From Phytophthora sp. 'mugwort' (Eukaryota; Oomycota; Peronosporomycetes; Peronosporales; Peronosporaceae): DNA of 64,000 bases. Both the position numbers and the translations under genes were made by a program. The stretch is from assembly GCA_033558025.1 (NCBI GenBank), contig JAUCEF010000013.1, positions 1,171,001-1,235,000 on the forward strand. Reading direction: 5' to 3'. Under the pieces are notes generated by a model. That model was not told where the DNA came from and did no database searches. It saw only the letters and a program-made list of their open reading frames with translations. Shown piece after piece: positions 1 to 10,632 of this stretch (positions are counted from its first letter, which is position 1; every line of letters starts with the position of its first letter).

Positions 1-1424
1 TCAGCTTCAACATTTTCTGCTGCTTCTGCGGCATCGGCTCGCTGTCCATGCCGTCCAACTACGCGCGAGCAGGTCCGATCTACGCCACCTTCGCGCTGCT
101 GCTCATGGCGTTCGTCAACATCTACGCCACCATTGCATTGTCCAAGGTCATCTACGCGGCCCCGCCGTCCGTCAAGACTTTCACGGACGTTGGTGCCTGG
201 GTCTTTGGGACCACAGGGCGCTACGCCGTCATGATCTCGCAGTTGCTGGTTTGCCTGCTGCTGCCCTGTGCCTTCCTCGTATTGGGCAGTACACTACTCG
301 ACGTGCTGTTCCCCGACTCGTTCAGTCAGATTTTCTGGATGATCTTCATGGCTGTCACGGTTATTCCCGTGTGCATGATCCCGACCTTGAAGGAGGCATC
401 TTCAGTTGCCTTGGTTGGGTGTCTCGGCACGATCATTGCCGATGTCATTGGCGTATCCATTCTACAGCAGGAGATGCGGGACCACCCGTCGATCCCGGAA
501 CCCGATTTGTCGCTCCATCAAGTGCTCACCGCCTTTGGTAACCTGGCACTCGCGTACGGAGCTGCCGTGGTGATCCCTGATCTGCAGCGCCAGCACTCGC
601 AGCCGGAGCGTATGCCCCGTATCATCACCGTCAGCATGGGCTTCGGCACCGTCTTCTTCCTGGTCATTGCCATTGCCGGTTACGCTGCTGGTGGCTGTCA
701 GCTCTCGGGTAATTTGCTCTTCTCGGCCGTCAATACGTCGGACCCGTACGCGACGTCGGCTCTGGGGTTCATCCCCAGTCGAGGTGCTGTCATCATGGCC
801 TACCTCTTCATGCACGTCCACATCGTCATCGCCTTCTCCACCATCACAATGCCTGCGTTCTACATGGCAGAACGGTTCCTTCTGGGTATGCACAAGGACG
901 ACCCCGTGCTCGACCAGGAGTACGGAATGGAGATCCGCGAGAAGCTCTCGTCTGTTGCCGGTGGGTCGCCAGTCACTCCAGACATTGAGTCTAACTACAC
1001 AAACATCCTCCAGGTCGCGGCCAAGTACGACGATGAATTCGCAGAGTACCGTGGCAAGCTCAACATGCTCCGTTACGTGCTGCTGCGTCTGTGCATCCTC
1101 GCGTTGTTCGTGGTGGCGTCGATTTTCCTTCGCGACCATTTCCTCGACCTCGTCGACTTTACTGGCGCTACGGCCGTCACAGCGGGTAGTCTCGTCTTGC
1201 CTCTGCTCTTTTACCTCAAGATCTTCTGGAACAAACTGCCGATGTACGAGCGCGTCGGCTCTATGGTCATTATTGTTGTCTGTACCATCCTGGGCGTGTA
1301 CGTCATGATCTACGCCGGTAAGAACCTGTTTAATCCAGACTCGGACAGCGTCACGTTCCCGTACTGCTCAGAGGAGTTCCAGTCGGACCCGTATTACGTT
1401 CGGAACTCTACCACGTCGAGCTAG
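1..1424 (+). CDS. Amino-acid permease of the AAAP family, 5' end outside the window
   Basis: The reading frame is open from base 3, so the gene begins upstream and only its C-terminal about 474 residues are seen. The visible part opens with the AAAP hallmark GIGSLSMPSNYARAGP, where the first membrane helix has its conserved glycine, and then shows about ten hydrophobic helices separated by short loops. A longer hydrophilic loop lies roughly at visible residues 280-350, and the protein ends with a short polar tail after the last helix. Members of this family move amino acids with protons or sodium across the plasma or vacuolar membrane; oomycetes carry large expanded sets. No intron is needed in the visible part and the codon use is strongly GC-biased at third positions, as in expressed core genes. 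The substrate cannot be told from sequence. The family call is firm. Confidence 0.9.
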   Translation, partial: SFNIFCCFCGIGSLSMPSNYARAGPIYATFALLLMAFVNIYATIALSKVIYAAPPSVKTFTDVGAWVFGTTGRYAVMISQLLVCLLLPCAFLVLGSTLLDVLFPDSFSQIFWMIFMAVTVIPVCMIPTLKEASSVALVGCLGTIIADVIGVSILQQEMRDHPSIPEPDLSLHQVLTAFGNLALAYGAAVVIPDLQRQHSQPERMPRIITVSMGFGTVFFLVIAIAGYAAGGCQLSGNLLFSAVNTSDPYATSALGFIPSRGAVIMAYLFMHVHIVIAFSTITMPAFYMAERFLLGMHKDDPVLDQEYGMEIREKLSSVAGGSPVTPDIESNYTNILQVAAKYDDEFAEYRGKLNMLRYVLLRLCILALFVVASIFLRDHFLDLVDFTGATAVTAGSLVLPLLFYLKIFWNKLPMYERVGSMVIIVVCTILGVYVMIYAGKNLFNPDSDSVTFPYCSEEFQSDPYYVRNSTTSS

Positions 1425-2617
1425 TAATAACGGTAGTAGTAGTGTAGTACAGTGTAGATTTGCACTTTATAATCAACAACTTGAAACGATCAAGTGTCTT
1501 CAACATGCCCAACCCCATGTCGATCACCACGACGTCTATGACGAACAAGAGATGCCTCGTCAGACTAATCAGACTAATCGTCATTTAGGCGGCGTCTCAA
1601 GGTCAAGGGCGTGGCCATTGTTTGGACGCTGCTCGGACGCTGTAAAATGGCGTCTCAACGGTGCCCAGCATGCTGCGTACATTTCTTATGTACACTGTAC
1701 ATAAGAAATGTGCGGTGTCGTCACGAAAAATATTTATCTGTGCATGATACAGTGAGCGTCAGCAAGTTACATAGCTTCTTGTGGGCAACTTGTATCTTAT
1801 ACGCACTGGTCAGAGCGAAGGTGTTCATTTTGCAAGGTCTCCTCTCTTCTCATATCGGAGAAAGACGTAGGTAACTTGCTTCATAGAATGTGTCATACAG
1901 AGGCAGGACACGCGCAGGGGATGGCTCCACAACGGCGCAGCTGTCCACGTCTCGCGTAGGCATATTGGACTGGGGAGGGCAGCATCGAAACGGTCTCTAT
2001 TGATGGTCAATACGAAGTTACTGGTGGCTCTATATTGTGGACAGGAAAATTATCACGCTATGAAACCCACACGGGCTCATAAACGTTGCAGCCGCCAGTA
2101 ATGTCCACGATATTGGTGCTGACGATCTGATTTTAGTATTCGTGAAGGGCAAGCAGTATAGCATTCCCGTTACTACACACTGTCGACAGGGAGCGTTCAT
2201 TTCTTTCAATACCCTGTTAAGACCAATTGAATACGTCTTTCATCTTCTAGTCACTACCAATCACCGCACTGAAATCTTCACTCCATGGGGAACAGAATAT
2301 GCTAAAAGAGAAAATGACAATAACCCGCGCTGTCGTCACAAGCTGAGATCTACTGGTAGCTTTTCGGACGAGCTATGGATGTACCTCGAGTGGACTGATG
2401 ATAGGCCGGACTGCACCTTACACCATAGCGAAGAGCGAGAGAACTGGGTGGTTGGAATTCATGATGACTGTGGTTACGAGGCTGACGATGGAGGGCATTG
2501 CAGAGAATGGGATCACGATTGCCTTTATGATCTCGACATCAGTCACTGTGAGTGCAATTGATGATACAAATGTGGCATCAGCGGTTAAATGAATGAACAA
2601 AATTTGTCCCCTACTAT
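1425..2617. other. Intergenic stretch without a convincing gene
   Basis: It contains short open frames on both strands that lack family resemblance or codon bias. The only structured item I see is the 33-bp palindrome at 1679-1711. The direct repeat CAGACTAATCAGACTAATC lies near 1560-1580. Confidence 0.5.
1679..1711. repeat. Perfect 16-bp inverted repeat with one-base spacer
   Basis: ACATTTCTTATGTACA is followed by a single C and then by its exact reverse complement. It lies about 255 bp after the permease stop codon. It could form a hairpin in the 3' untranslated region or be the relic of a small foldback element. No second copy was noticed in the window. Confidence 0.8.
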
Positions 2618-5274
2618 TCATGTACATCCGAGCCAATTTTCCTCGACCTTATCACAGCTGCAGCCAGCAATAATCTCCGCTTTCCGCATGTTGATGGTAT
2701 TTTGAGAATAGAAACACTGTACACGGCCCATGTCTTCATTGAAGCAGATCCCCACACCTAAATCTTCTGATGAGCATTCGCGGTAGAGCACACCAGCACA
2801 GACGTCTTCTGTTATCCAACTAACGTTCACCTTGAAAGTATACGGACATGTTGCCTGGACGGGATCACAAAAATTCGACACATCGTTTGCGAACTGAGTG
2901 AGGACCGAAATTGTCATGTTTGATGGAAGAAGGGCACTTTCATCGGGCATAACTAGGCAAGTTAGAGGCGATAGATTGTCATCGTTGCTGCCATCTGAGA
3001 GATTTCGCTCGCAACAATTTGGGAAGCTCGTGTGGCATTCACCTCCGTGTAAAAATCCACTACAACACGCTGGCGAGTCCTGCAGAAACACCATTTCGAG
3101 TGTATCTCCGTACTGCTGTACGTCTGGAAGCACGCGAACTTGCGGCAGACCTTCCAATGCCAACACTTGTATCGATTTAAGATCTTTCATGGAAGGAAGA
3201 TCCGTGATTAATTCAAGGTAACCAAAGTAAACACTTTCGAGGGACTGAAGTCCAACCATTGAAGGCAGACTCGGCAACGAGGCGTGGTATGAAAGATGAA
3301 TCGTGTGAAGACTCGTCATGGAATTAAAGAGGTCGTCGGGCAACTCAGTCAGGTTGATATCGGTCGTATCACCTTCAACGTGGCTAATACAGACAGCAAA
3401 AACAATCCCATTAGTGCTATCCATCGATATTTCACACACATTATCAACGTACAGATACTCTAACTTGGAGAACGTGGTAGATGTCCATGAAGGCAATACT
3501 TCCACCCCTGTATGTATCAAAACCCTGCAGCATTGCAGCATAGCACATCAGCATTTGTTTTACGCATCGTGGCTTCGATACACAAATGTTAGCTAACATA
3601 CAGGCTGCGTAGACCATGACACGCTTGGAGTTCGTGAGGAAGGGATCCGTTTATCTTTCGATTTACCAGCTGTACAGTCTGGAGTGTGCCGGCAGAGGCC
3701 AAACTTGCCAGTGTTTGTGTAACATCCGTCAATTCTTGCGACTTGGTCGGCGCCAACTCGCGATCAACGTATGCGAGACAATGACACTCGTGATTCGGCC
3801 CACCCAAAACCCAGTGATGACTCATTTGAACGCAGTGTGGATATGATGAACACGCGGCACGCGATTCCCGCACAGCCACGACAGTGTACACGATGCATCC
3901 GATACCATACACTAGAAACATTAGGCCAACAACCGCCCGAAATCTAAATTGTATAGGCTGATTCTTCTTTTCAGTTTGCAGTCCAACAGTGGCAACAGGA
4001 TCAAAAGGTGTCACGGATTTACCGATTTCCTTTGTGACGGACCCAGTTTTTAATTTGTGCACAAAGAGACCGCGAGGAATTTTGCGCTCTCGTTTGAGAA
4101 GAACACAGGTAATTCTCGTCCAGCGAAGGCAAGCGAGCAAGCTAAAACTCAGCTTGAGGAAAATATCCCACCCGGTATGGATTAACAGACTTTCAAAGTC
4201 TGTACTGAACATATTCAGCTCCTTGGCGCTAACGTAATTACGGGCTTTCCGCTCAAATACCCGGGGAGGGAAAAATTGCTGGCGAATTTGCACGGCTTTG
4301 AGATCATCTTGAAAAATAAAGAGCGAGTAGAGCAAAATGAGAGCTGGGAAGAAGACTGCACAAGCTGCGTCGAGTCTGCAAGAAGTACGGGGGGCATGAG
4401 CGTTTTCATAGACACGACGTTTAAAAGGGGAACTTACATCGAATCTTTCAGAATGTGGTGAAGAGCAGCTTCTTGCCACTGAAAGTGCGTGTGATAAAAG
4501 ACAATGAACGCGTTCAAAGCCATCAGCGAAGCGTAGCAGTAGAGTAGTGAAACATCAAGTCCTTGAGCCATGTGCTCCCGCAGAGTTAATATTTGCAGAA
4601 TGATTTCTGGTATCTCCATCACGACATTCTGAACAGCATCAAGAGGAAATACAAGTCAGAATGGTTATCCGTTGTTCCCAAAAAATTGGTCTAGTGTTCC
4701 TTACCCACGCTTTGCGGTACTTGCCGTCAGTCGAAATCACGCTGTAGAAGATCGTCGTCACCATTCTTGGCACGAGTTGGACAAGTGCACAATGTGTCCA
4801 ATGACTAGCTTCGTCCTGCCGCACTGTTTTGGTCACTTGTCGTTTAGATTTGGGTCCTTCCCAACGCTGTGGAGGTCGGACGAGGAGCAAATACAACAAA
4901 TACCAATACACCCCGACAACTGCAATCAAGAGTACTGTAGTCGTGACCTGAATCGATAAAGGTGCCTTTCGAGACTGCCAAAAGTGGCCATGGTCCAAGC
5001 TTTCCGTCTGCAAAATGAAATTGGCACTTTTGTCGGGTTCTAGGTTTAAAATGATGAGAAGCAAGCCCCACACGCTCGACAGTGAGAAGATGACGACCAT
5101 TAGCGTGACGTAGCCCCAGCCGATAGCGGAAAAGCGATGCTGTCTCCAGTGCCATGGCTCGCGTACTAGCTCAGGGTTGGATGGGCTTCTCTTGGGTGTT
5201 TGCTTGGTTACTGTCGTCTTCTCCGTCGTGTGGCCTTGGACGACTTTCCATCCTCGAGAACAGAGATACACCAT
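2618..5274 (-). CDS. Transmembrane leucine-rich repeat protein with WLGC C-terminus
   Basis: Four exons on the minus strand join cleanly: 5274-4705, 4628-4438, 4375-3602 and 3524-2618, with introns 4629-4704 (GTAAGG..CAG), 4376-4437 (GTAAGT..CAG) and 3525-3601 (GTATGT..CAG). The product has several hydrophobic segments in its N-terminal half (for example VTLMVVIFSLSSVWGLLLII and a pair near LYCYASLMALNAFIVFY), then a single segment before an extracellular LRR region (LRSL, LEYLYVDN, LHTIHLSYH, LESVYFGY, IQVLALEGL). A cysteine-rich tail follows, ending in ENWLGCT. That tail identifies the oomycete WLGC-domain family; its biochemical role is unknown, and surface recognition is only an inference. 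The start is uncertain: just upstream, in a different frame (about 5335-5210), lies a convincing membrane helix (RYFVIVVAGIAWCISVLEDG) that probably belongs to the protein, so either a frameshift or a missed exon sits at the 5' end. Confidence 0.8.
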
Positions 5275-5598
5275 GCGATCCCAGCGACAACTATAACAAA
5301 GTACCGAGTACTAGCGCTGGGGGGAAGGAGATGCTCGTCTAAAAACAAAACAACATTATTAGCATCAGAACATTTTGTCTTACACTCACCCCAACATTTA
5401 TATAACTTTTACCTTGCCACCGTTACTGTTAACATTAGGCTAGATTCTGCACCACCACGATACAAATATGATTGACAGTCTGCAACTCTGTGGAACTCCA
5501 TGCTACGTATATTTACCTATTTGTTTCTGATAAGTTAACGAGGTTTAGTATGTGTACTTCATGCAGAACGTCAAACGTCCAGATCTTGCAAGCCCAGC

Positions 5599-6357
5599 TT
5601 AGTTCGTGCGACCCTCTCCCAGGAAGTCGAGCTGCGAGCAGGACGCCACGATCTCTTCGAGGGAGTTGGTACTCCAAATCTGTGGCCACATTGCGTCAGT
5701 GGCAGGTTCGTCACACTCCGCGAAGAGCTGCATGAGATCGCTGTCACTCTTCCCACCAAGCCAGGCGGCGCCAGCATCTAGTGCCAACGAGAACAGCGAG
5801 TCGTCTGCCACCACTGGTGCGAATGGATCGTTGCTGGCAGTATGAGCAACGACGTCCGCCGAGCGGGGGGAGTCCGATAGTTGCTTTGCCAGCGTCGGCT
5901 CCTGCTTAGGAGGCAATTCGAGCACCGAAAGGCCCGTCACTTCGGCCATTATAACATCCGCCGCAGGCTGCGGGTTTGCTGCGTCTTCTGTGCCGGCAGG
6001 CTGTGCGGTTATGTGCTTGACCTTCTTGGTCTCTCCCCGGATGCGTTGCTGGCGCTCGTGCTTCTGGCGGTACTTCTGCGCGTGGGTCATAGTCTGGCGC
6101 GAATCCTTTGTGCCAACGAAGTCAGCGATGGCCTTCCAAGGCCCGGTCGGGAAGGTGTTTAGCGCCACGAGGAAGCGCTCGTGCTCCTCGCGCGTCCAGG
6201 CCTTTCCTTTGTTACGCTCGGCGGCGGAGCGTGCCTTGGCCGTCCGGCGCTGTGACCCGCGAGTCCTCGGGGCCTTGCGCAGTGTCTGCAGCAGCTGAGA
6301 GTCAGCGGGCGCCACGGCCTGCACAAGCTCTTTCTGCACGCGTTTGGTGATCGTCAT
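5599..6357 (-). CDS. One-repeat MYB-related transcription factor (SHAQKYF-like)
   Basis: A 252-residue intronless protein. A basic stretch (residues 30-52) precedes a single MYB repeat at about 52-100, with tryptophans at W54 and W74 and the third-helix motif THAQKY (91-96), the oomycete form of SHAQKYF. This motif class binds DNA through one repeat, usually as a transcriptional regulator in the nucleus. The C-terminal half is acidic and ends with hydrophobic-acidic patches (LMQLFAECDEP, QLDFLGEG) that could be an activation region; that last point is inference. I chose the ATG at 6357 rather than the in-frame ATG at 6447 because a near-perfect oomycete initiator lies between them at 6397-6410, so the upstream ATG should not be in the mRNA. 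The target genes are unknown. Confidence 0.85.
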   Translation of the reverse strand: MTITKRVQKELVQAVAPADSQLLQTLRKAPRTRGSQRRTAKARSAAERNKGKAWTREEHERFLVALNTFPTGPWKAIADFVGTKDSRQTMTHAQKYRQKHERQQRIRGETKKVKHITAQPAGTEDAANPQPAADVIMAEVTGLSVLELPPKQEPTLAKQLSDSPRSADVVAHTASNDPFAPVVADDSLFSLALDAGAAWLGGKSDSDLMQLFAECDEPATDAMWPQIWSTNSLEEIVASCSQLDFLGEGRTN

Positions 6358-6396
6358 AGCGGGGGTTCTGGGCGGGAGATGCGCGTGCCAGAAGGC

Positions 6397-6410
6397 AAAA
6401 TGTGAATTGA
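6397..6410 (-). promoter_or_regulatory. Oomycete-type initiator of the MYB gene
   Basis: TCAATTCACATTTT matches the established oomycete initiator TCATTYYNCAWTTT at 13 of 14 positions and lies about 40 bp before the chosen ATG, the usual spacing for short oomycete leaders. Confidence 0.65.
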
Positions 6411-8076
6411 CGGTGGCGCCAAGTTGCCATCGGTCGGATGAGACCATCACTCATGGGTGTCACTTGCAGCTGTTGAAGTGGAAGTGAAACAAGCCAATCG
6501 CAGATTTAATTGCTATTTTCCACCAATCAGCAATATTCAAATCCGACTATGTACGTAGACGTAGCAATGCATATATTTAGCACTAGATACACTTATAAAC
6601 TATTAGAGGCAACCGGAGTCCGTCCATCGCTTAGTATTGTTTTATGTTTTATTTATTATTGTCCCGTTATCACTAATAATGATTCAACAGAAAAGGTTGC
6701 CTGACCACGGGCAACCGACCGCAAGCATCCTCCGGCATTGTGTGCGCGTTTAGCAGATCGCCACACCAATCCAAGGCAGCTGCAGTCATTTGCAACCCAG
6801 CCGCTACCGTCACACGCACGCTCTTGCAATCCACAGGAAACTGATCACTAGGGCACCACGATACCATCTCTTTGCCGTGCGCCGGTTCAAACGTCGACCC
6901 TTTTGTGTAGGGTGGCACCGATTTTGTGTTCGGGATATATCGGGTGTACTATAACTGTAGGACCACCAGTTATAGAAAAGCACGCATTGAGGGTATGACA
7001 AACGCACCCATGGGAATTGTGCATGAATATTAACACATCTGATGATATGGATGCTACTGTATAAGCGAAGAAGGGTAGTAGACCCAAACATCTTTTTATC
7101 GATCAGGTGTTAGTTAAGGGGAAATAGTTTTATAAAAACTTACTACATCGACGAACTGCACCGCAGTAACAGGGGTTTCGAAAAACATAGCGCAGCAAAA
7201 ATATAGGGCGTTAGTTTGAAATAAATAATTTATTTCCCATATCCTCTCATACCCTGCAAATATTTACGGAACTGACCAAAATCCCGCCATAATTTATTTT
7301 CAGAAATGTCCTTACACAATTTCAATAGACCCATCTTGCTGCCGCTGCAATAACACTTACACCATCATCACAAACGAAAGCTTGCATCGTTCATTATCGA
7401 TTCCGTGCGATTTCTGACATTCCCCTACTCGTCGCGACCACCCGTAACCGCTTCACGCCGAAACAGGTTGCGCGGTTCTTTTCGGCCGCTGCTGGACGAC
7501 AACGCTGTGCACAAATGTGCATTTTTAGCGCCTTAATTTATTGCTTCATCCTTTCCTAGAAATAATGTATTGGTTTCTGGTGCCGCATGCGCTGCCCTAC
7601 TTTATTCTGCTGCAAGGCAACTCGTTCTGAAAAATATTATTTTCGAAGCGGCGGTAAGCGCAAAGGAACCTCAGAGGAAAAGCAGACGACCCCCTTACTC
7701 AAACGTACTTAGCTACTGTAGAATCCAAGTGTGATGGGGTCTTATTTTGTGTCCGCATCTGCCTGTAGAGACTCCAAGCTGACACTTGTCACTGTCCACA
7801 ACATAATTACTGAAAAGACACGGTGTCCATGACTCGAATAAAAATACGCTCACATTATATTATATAGAAAATCCCACTGTCCATCTTCACGGAGAAAGTG
7901 TGCTCGCTGGCAAGCGTGTATGTAAAATGCATACACACGTGCTTGCTCACATAGGGGCACCAATACACGCCATCAATCTATCACCACGAGCCATTTAGTT
8001 TTTAGTGGCATAGTAGCACGAGCTTCTAAGTTTGCATACCTAACGACATAAACAAAAGAGCCACATAATATGTATA
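6411..8076. other. AT-rich intergenic stretch with one coding-like fragment
   Basis: On the minus strand 6673-6915 reads as an open frame of about 80 codons with gene-like composition (FEPAHGKEMVSWCPSDQFP), but it has no ATG at its start and no recognised family. It may be the tail of a decayed gene or transposon. The remainder, especially 7100-8070, is AT-rich and holds nothing I can assign. Confidence 0.35.
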
Positions 8077-8162
8077 ACACGGATGCGTTTTGGGACTGCA
8101 ATATAAAATATTATTATAACGCATCCTATATATTATATTGCAGTCCCAAAACGCATCCGTGT
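8077..8162. repeat. Long hairpin: 30-bp perfect inverted repeat with 26-bp AT loop
   Basis: Bases 8077-8106 are exactly reverse-complementary to 8133-8162 (arms start ACACGGATGCG). The loop is AT-rich. The shape fits a foldback or MITE remnant; it begins 54 bp before the next element with inverted ends. No target duplication is clear. Confidence 0.8.
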
Positions 8163-8215
8163 CCGTTATCGTAAGATGTAACGAAGCAATATGAACATTA
8201 TTATATGAATACATT

Positions 8216-8976
8216 GGGGGGTGTCAGAATTGCGAAAAGTCGCTTCAAAATCCCATGCGATTCTTACGCAAATGACATGTCATTTATTTGAAGTTTCGTC
8301 CAGGGGGTATCAGAACTTGATCGCTCGTCAGGTGGGGAAGTTCCCGGTGCTCTATAGTGACGTACAAGTAGTCGGCCATGTCTTCGAAGCCCGAACTCTT
8401 GGTCTGCTTGGGCGGTCCTTCAACCTTCGGCTTCTTGTCCGTACCATAAATGGCCTTGAAGTTTGCTTCAACTTCGATCCAATCCACCAGAACTTTGTAG
8501 CCTTCCGCAGACAAGTGAACCTTCGAGCTTTCGGACAAGGCGCAGCGTTTTCTGCTCATGACTGTATACGTAAAGAAAGTGTTACCACGAGAATAACAGT
8601 AGATTTAAAGATACAAAGGAAACGTACTGGTTGCAGACCGTTTAAGAGAGCGAGCGAGCCTAACGAGGCAGCGCGCAGCTCCAGCTGTGAGTGGTGGTGT
8701 CTGTGTCACGTTGCGGGTAACATGGTCACAGCCAAGTAGCGATGGTGGCAGCCTGGCAGCGACCGAGGCGTCAGAGAAGCTTCTTCGCCTCGAAGGTTGA
8801 AGGTTGCCGTTTGCCGTATGGGATATTGGCGGCAAATAGCAGGTGCTATTTCGCGAATCGCCCACCTCTGGAGGTGGGTGATTTCGAAATGACTGGCATT
8901 TGCCCGAAAATCACATGCCATTTCGGGACGAACCGCATGCGATTTTGTCGGGACTTTTGTCAATTCTGGCACCCCC
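8216..8976. mobile_element. Short DNA-transposon derivative with about 43-bp terminal inverted repeats
   Basis: The left end (GGGGGGTGTCAGAATTGCG) and the reverse complement of the right end (GGGGGTGCCAGAATTGACA) align over about 43 bp with roughly three quarters of bases identical. Inside is one short coding remnant on the minus strand. The target duplication could not be fixed from the flanks. The size (761 bp) and lack of a transposase mark it as a non-autonomous deletion derivative. Confidence 0.65.
8284..8559 (-). pseudogene. SANT/MYB-like transposon-associated protein fragment
   Basis: A 91-residue frame containing LSAEGYKVLVDWIEVEANFK and a following KPKVEGPPKQTK segment. This matches my recollection of the N-terminal domain of a repeated SANT/MYB-like protein family common in Phytophthora genomes; the family's usual downstream region is missing here. 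The frame runs out into the left inverted repeat of the 8216-8976 element, so the last residues are encoded by transposon end sequence. It is probably a truncated accessory protein and not functional. Confidence 0.5.
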
Positions 8977-9126
8977 TATGGTATACGTTGTGTTCCCCCT
9001 TGTGTTGCATCTGGGCAACGCATCACTGGTATACTACACACATACCGTATGGCCACTACAGTATACCGGTGTGACCATAATGTACAGTATGACATCAGTG
9101 TTCGGGATTTGACCATTCCGTACTGG

Positions 9127-9144
9127 CATCAAATTGACATCGGT
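9127..9144. repeat. Target-site duplication, left copy (LINE A)
   Basis: CATCAAATTGACATCGGT recurs with one mismatch at 10300-10317, flanking the LINE fragment. Confidence 0.75.
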
Positions 9145-10299
9145 TACGATACCCGCCGATTTTCCGGCATGGATTCGAACGAACCCTGACAGCCCAGGAA
9201 GGATCAGTGAACGCTGCCGGGAGGCGGCGCAGGTAAGGGCCTGACCGATCGAGCTGGTTCAAGCAGCGGACGGCATTCATTGGAAAGCCACCGGCTCCTA
9301 TCCAGCAATCTACGCAGACACAGAGGAGATCATGATAGCTCTCGAAAATATGCTGCAACAGGACGGGCTCGTTTTCGAAGCACACCCGTCCTTACATGGA
9401 TTCCCATGGCGCGTCAAAGGGACAGTGCCGAATGCAGGTATAGTGACAGCACTTAGCAAGTGGCCATACGCAGAATACAAGAAGGATTTTGCACATCCGA
9501 TTCAGGGGGGTGCTCTCCAGTTTAAATCGACGAGCTGAGGACAGCGACTGGTAGCGGGCGCAGCTCATCCAAATGCCTAAGGAATTTTGGGTCCATCAGC
9601 ACAGTTTGACGGACTACCAAGTGTGGACGGTGCATCGGACCGCAGCACACCAAACCCAATTAGTACTACGCAGGAAGACCGCTGGCCAATACGTGTCAGG
9701 CTAGTCCAGAGTGTGCAAACCAGAAAGAAACGTATGAGCATCTCCTTTGTCATGCCCGCTTGCGCAAGCGGTTTGGGCTTTATAAGCCAGTGGACCGGAG
9801 AACGGTGGCAACCGGAGCAGCTGGAGATGTGGAAAGAAAACTGCGCGTCACAAAAAGTGCCGGCGTTCTCGACATACGGGAGGACAATGATCGCTCAGCG
9901 ATTCCCGGAGCAAACGGATGGCTTCAGCGAGGAATGGAACCGTATTTGTACAGGACTCTGTTCGATAGGACTCACCAAGGTGTGGATTCAGCGCATCAAC
10001 GCCGTTTCCGGCAAGAAGGGGTGGACGCTGGAGGCAGTGTCAAAGGCTTCTGGCAAACCGGGATGCGGCAAATGGAGACCATAGTCGGCAGAGAGCTATG
10101 TCAAGGGGATACGGCGGCCCGCTGCGCCAAATTACACGCGTGTCTCGACATTTTTAATACCCCATTGATAGCGTCACCTACCAAACAAGGGACCAGCCAG
10201 GAACAGTCACCGGGTACAAGGACACCAGCACTGCTTACATGGCTGAGCAAATATCAGAAGTCTTGCCGCTAATACAACCTAGTCAATAGAATTCTCTCT
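9145..10299 (+). mobile_element. 5'-truncated, decayed non-LTR retrotransposon (LINE A)
   Basis: Broken frames on the plus strand encode the region after the reverse transcriptase. 9290-9420 encodes DGIHW...GLVFEAHPSLHGFPWRV, which parallels DGIHW...GLVFEAHPCLH of the LINE at 29157-30455. 9587-10084 encodes the remains of a zf-RVT-type zinc-binding domain and the tail QWTGERW...EMWKENCASQKVP...IGLTKVWIQRIN, parallel to the tail of the same element. No reverse transcriptase domain is left, so the copy is 5'-truncated. An 18-bp duplication (17/18) frames it, and its 3' terminus is GAATTCTCTCTC rather than poly(A). Several stops and frame changes make it inactive. Confidence 0.75.
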
Positions 10300-10317
10300 C
10301 ATCAAATTGGCATCGGT
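10300..10317. repeat. Target-site duplication, right copy (LINE A)
   Basis: CATCAAATTGGCATCGGT, 17 of 18 bases identical to 9127-9144. Confidence 0.75.
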
Positions 10318-10632
10318 ATATCGGTGTATGTATCCAGTACAATTACATTGAGCAACCGATATGACATCGGTGTACCGGAACTGTAATCGGTAAACCGTTG
10401 TCACCTTGGAAATGCTGACACTTCATTGCTTCCTAACGTTATGTCAGTATTTTTATTTATTCTGTTCATAGCATTTTTGGCTGACCCCGTTTCCGAACAA
10501 ATGCCAGGATCGGATGTAACACAAAAATGTGAATGGGGTATAAATGGAATAGCACAATCCGATTCTTTCCTAAAATTAAAGTCTGTGGCATGCAATTTCC
10601 GCTACCCCTACGTAACGGGTGAAGTAAGAAAG
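10318..10632. other. Non-coding stretch with short degenerate repeats
   Basis: 10310-10400 carries several degenerate copies of the words ATCGGT and GGTGTA. From 10441 a plus-strand frame begins with a hydrophobic, signal-peptide-like stretch but runs across the opposite strand of the small gene at 10633-10827; I favour the minus-strand gene. Confidence 0.4.

Noticed and set aside
1825..2640. Several short frames on both strands
   Set aside because: No ATG-supported, composition-supported or family-supported gene among them.
6358..6450. N-terminal extension of the MYB protein
   Set aside because: It lies upstream of the likely transcription initiator, and the first codon of the longest frame is GTG.
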